Assembly (NCBI GenBank): GCA_015277795.1
Contig: CP063848.1
Coordinates: forward strand, 4,960,001-5,024,000
Direction: 5' to 3'
DNA length: 64,000 nucleotides
DNA from: Massilia sp. UMI-21
GTDB taxonomy: Bacteria > Pseudomonadota > Gammaproteobacteria > Burkholderiales > Burkholderiaceae_D
The notes under the pieces were generated by a model, which saw only the letters and a list, made by a program, of their open reading frames with translations, had not been told where the DNA came from and did no database searches. Made by a program: the position numbers and the translations under genes. Of this stretch, positions 62,695-64,000 are shown piece after piece. Each line of letters starts with the position of its first letter. Position 1 is the first letter of the stretch.

Positions 62695-62711
62695 ACTTAG
62701 ATACAGCTTAA

Positions 62712-63173
62712 TTACTGTGCCTGGGTGCAGCCGGCCGGGACGAACTTTTCATCCGCGAGACCCGTTGCCACGCAGTGGTAGGTACCTGCGGTAGTGCGGT
62801 GCAGGGCGATGGTCGGGGTTGCACCCTCGGCAGCCAGACGGCCCGGGTTCTTGACGGTGCAGGTCAGCACTGCGGTGTCATCGCCCGGGGCAACAGCGGC
62901 GTTCTCGCAGTTGGTGGTGTCCTCGCCCAGACCCGACTTAGCAAGGTACTCTTCTTCAGTGGAAGCGGTTCCTTCCACAACAGCCAGCTCGTAGCCAGTT
63001 TTGCCGGCAGCAACCTCACCGTAAGCGGCACCTGCTTTGGTCTTGGCGATGTAGTCCTGGTATGCCGGAATTGCCACAGCAGCCAGGATACCGATGATCG
63101 CGACGACGATCATCAGCTCGATCAGGGTGAAACCGCCTTCAGCTTTCTTGGTTTGCATTTGCTTGATGTTCAT
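62712..63173 (-). CDS. pilA: Type IV major pilin (PilA-like)
   Basis: A 153-residue type IVa pilin. The prepilin leader ends E-G-G before [14 protein letters not shown], with Glu5 of the mature form present and the cleavage site after Gly. The C-terminal half has two Cys pairs (T-N-C...L-T-C and Y-H-C...A-G-C), unlike the single D-loop disulfide of many pilins; which pair up cannot be told. The start at 63173 has GGAGAGA upstream; an ATG at 63155 is a less likely alternative. Driven by the sigma-54 promoter at 63237-63252. Confidence 0.93.
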   Translation of the reverse strand: MNIKQMQTKKAEGGFTLIELMIVVAIIGILAAVAIPAYQDYIAKTKAGAAYGEVAAGKTGYELAVVEGTASTEEEYLAKSGLGEDTTNCENAAVAPGDDTAVLTCTVKNPGRLAAEGATPTIALHRTTAGTYHCVATGLADEKFVPAGCTQAQ

Positions 63174-63236
63174 TTCTATCTCTCCAGGTGGTGTTTCAGG
63201 TAATTGGGTTACTGCTTGTTGCCACGCTTTCTTATA

Positions 63237-63252
63237 TGCAATCGGCGTGCCA
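63237..63252 (-). promoter_or_regulatory. Sigma-54 promoter of pilA
   Basis: On the minus strand TGGCACGccgaTTGCA matches the -24/-12 consensus with correct spacing. It lies about 64 bases 5' of the pilA start. Such promoters need an enhancer-binding protein such as PilR. Confidence 0.85.
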
Positions 63253-63324
63253 GCCCAAAAAATGCTGATTTTATTAGCACCGAGATAAGGAAACCCCGTG
63301 CCAGGACAAGTTTTGGCTTGATGA

Positions 63325-63393
63325 GTGACAAATTTTGTCACCTGAGGCCAGCAATTTTTGTCAGTTGGATAGTTTACGTTACGCAATTTGTCA
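63325..63393. promoter_or_regulatory. TTTGTCA repeats upstream of the pilA promoter
   Basis: GTGACAAATTTTGTCAC (63325-63341) is a perfect 17-base palindrome, and TTTGTCA recurs at 63334-63340, 63357-63363 and 63387-63393. They lie 75-140 bases upstream of the sigma-54 promoter, where enhancer sites are expected. Confidence 0.65.
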
Positions 63394-63446
63394 TGCCGGA
63401 CGCGATCTGGCTGGCACGGGTGATGGCGACGCACGGACATGGAGGC

Positions 63447-63476
63447 AAAAAAAAACGGGGAGCCTCGGCTCCCCGT
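63447..63476 (-). terminator. Intrinsic terminator after sucD
   Basis: ACGGGGAGCC (63455-63464) pairs with GGCTCCCCGT (63467-63476) and the minus strand continues with nine T. It closes sucD. Confidence 0.9.
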
Positions 63477-63501
63477 CTTCGTCGACCGTGAGGTCGTCAG
63501 A

Positions 63502-64000
63502 TTACAGCATGGCCTTCAGCAGGCGCGCCATTTCCGACGGGTTCTTGGTGACGGTGATGCCGCAGGCTTCCATGATTTCCAGCTTGGCTTGCGCGGTATC
63601 GGCGCCGCCCGAGATCAGCGCGCCGGCGTGGCCCATGCGCTTGCCCGGAGGCGCGGTGACGCCGGCGATGAAGCCGACGACCGGCTTCTTCATGTTGTCC
63701 TTGATCCATTGAGCAGCGTTCGCCTCGTCCGGGCCGCCGATCTCGCCGATCATGATCACTGCATCGGTATCCGGATCGTCGTTGAACATGCGCATCACGT
63801 CGATGTGCTTCAGACCGTTGATCGGGTCGCCGCCGATGCCGACTGCCGACGACTGGCCCAGGCCCAGTGCGGTCAGCTGACCGACTGCTTCATAGGTCAG
63901 GGTGCCCGAGCGCGACACGACGCCGATGCGGCCCTTCTTGTGGATGTGACCCGGCATGATGCCGATCTTGATTTCGTCCGGGGTGATCAGGCCTGGGCAG
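63502..64000 (-). CDS. sucD: Succinyl-CoA ligase alpha subunit, 3' part only
   Basis: The last 165 residues of SucD; the 5' part is outside the window. [19 protein letters not shown] and the phospho-His region [11 protein letters not shown] are diagnostic. It forms succinyl-CoA synthetase with SucB in the citric acid cycle. Translation visible from 64000 inward is open, so an ATG at 63957 is internal, not the real start. Confidence 0.95.
   Translation of the reverse strand, partial: CPGLITPDEIKIGIMPGHIHKKGRIGVVSRSGTLTYEAVGQLTALGLGQSSAVGIGGDPINGLKHIDVMRMFNDDPDTDAVIMIGEIGGPDEANAAQWIKDNMKKPVVGFIAGVTAPPGKRMGHAGALISGGADTAQAKLEIMEACGITVTKNPSEMARLLKAML

Overview
The window is a GC-rich (by eye about two thirds G+C) piece of a betaproteobacterial chromosome. 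The gene families, the type IV pilin with a sigma-54 promoter, the clustered purC-purE-purK-tsaC and pgk-pyk-fba genes and the overall style suggest an Oxalobacteraceae member, most like Massilia and relatives. That assignment is inference; there is no rRNA or other definitive marker here. I see no tRNA, rRNA or CRISPR array.

Layout. 1-8.2 kb: partial msrA, a flavin reductase, glutaryl-CoA dehydrogenase, a PAS-PAS-GGDEF-EAL protein, a small conserved protein, a hybrid sensor kinase and a JmjC-type cupin protein. 8.3-37.3 kb: a large pectin and galacturonate utilisation locus, interrupted at 26-28.6 kb by small membrane, DUF218 and cupin genes. 37.5-42 kb: a LysR/MFS pair, OmpW and a GDSL esterase lipoprotein. 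42.2-50 kb: tsaC-purK-purE-purC, then fba-pyk-pgk, all on the minus strand. 50-56 kb: AzlCD, a zinc-finger protein, a YheT-type hydrolase, an M48 protease, moaC and a LysM lipoprotein. 56.3-58.5 kb: a PilZ gene whose 3' end is cut by an IS2-like element. 58.7-64 kb: an S9 peptidase, a group II intron whose reverse transcriptase carries an in-frame amber stop, pilA and the 3' part of sucD.

How the pectin locus works together (mixed evidence). Secreted enzymes cut and deacylate pectin: the CE12 acetylesterase, a PL1-CE8 fusion, a PL1 lipoprotein, a Tat-exported GH28, a GH105, a DUF4861 protein and an esterase-GH43 fusion. A TonB-dependent receptor probably takes up oligomers, and an ExuT-type MFS carrier takes up the hexuronate. 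Galacturonate is then burned by the oxidative route, whose steps are all encoded: uronate dehydrogenase (Udh), an SMP-30 lactonase, galactarate dehydratase (GarD), KdgD and 2-ketoglutarate semialdehyde dehydrogenase, ending in 2-oxoglutarate. Two GntR/FCD regulators sit in the locus. Four promoters (before the CE12 gene, the second GntR gene, the TonB receptor gene and the GH105 gene) share a 17-bp spacer that ends in a C-C-A-A-A motif before the -10 box; in three of them the spacer carries a GGTCnG(A/T)CC operator-like palindrome. This looks like a local regulon and is the main regulatory finding. The other notable points are the reconstructable IS insertion into the PilZ gene, the amber-interrupted intron protein and the two multi-domain fusion enzymes.
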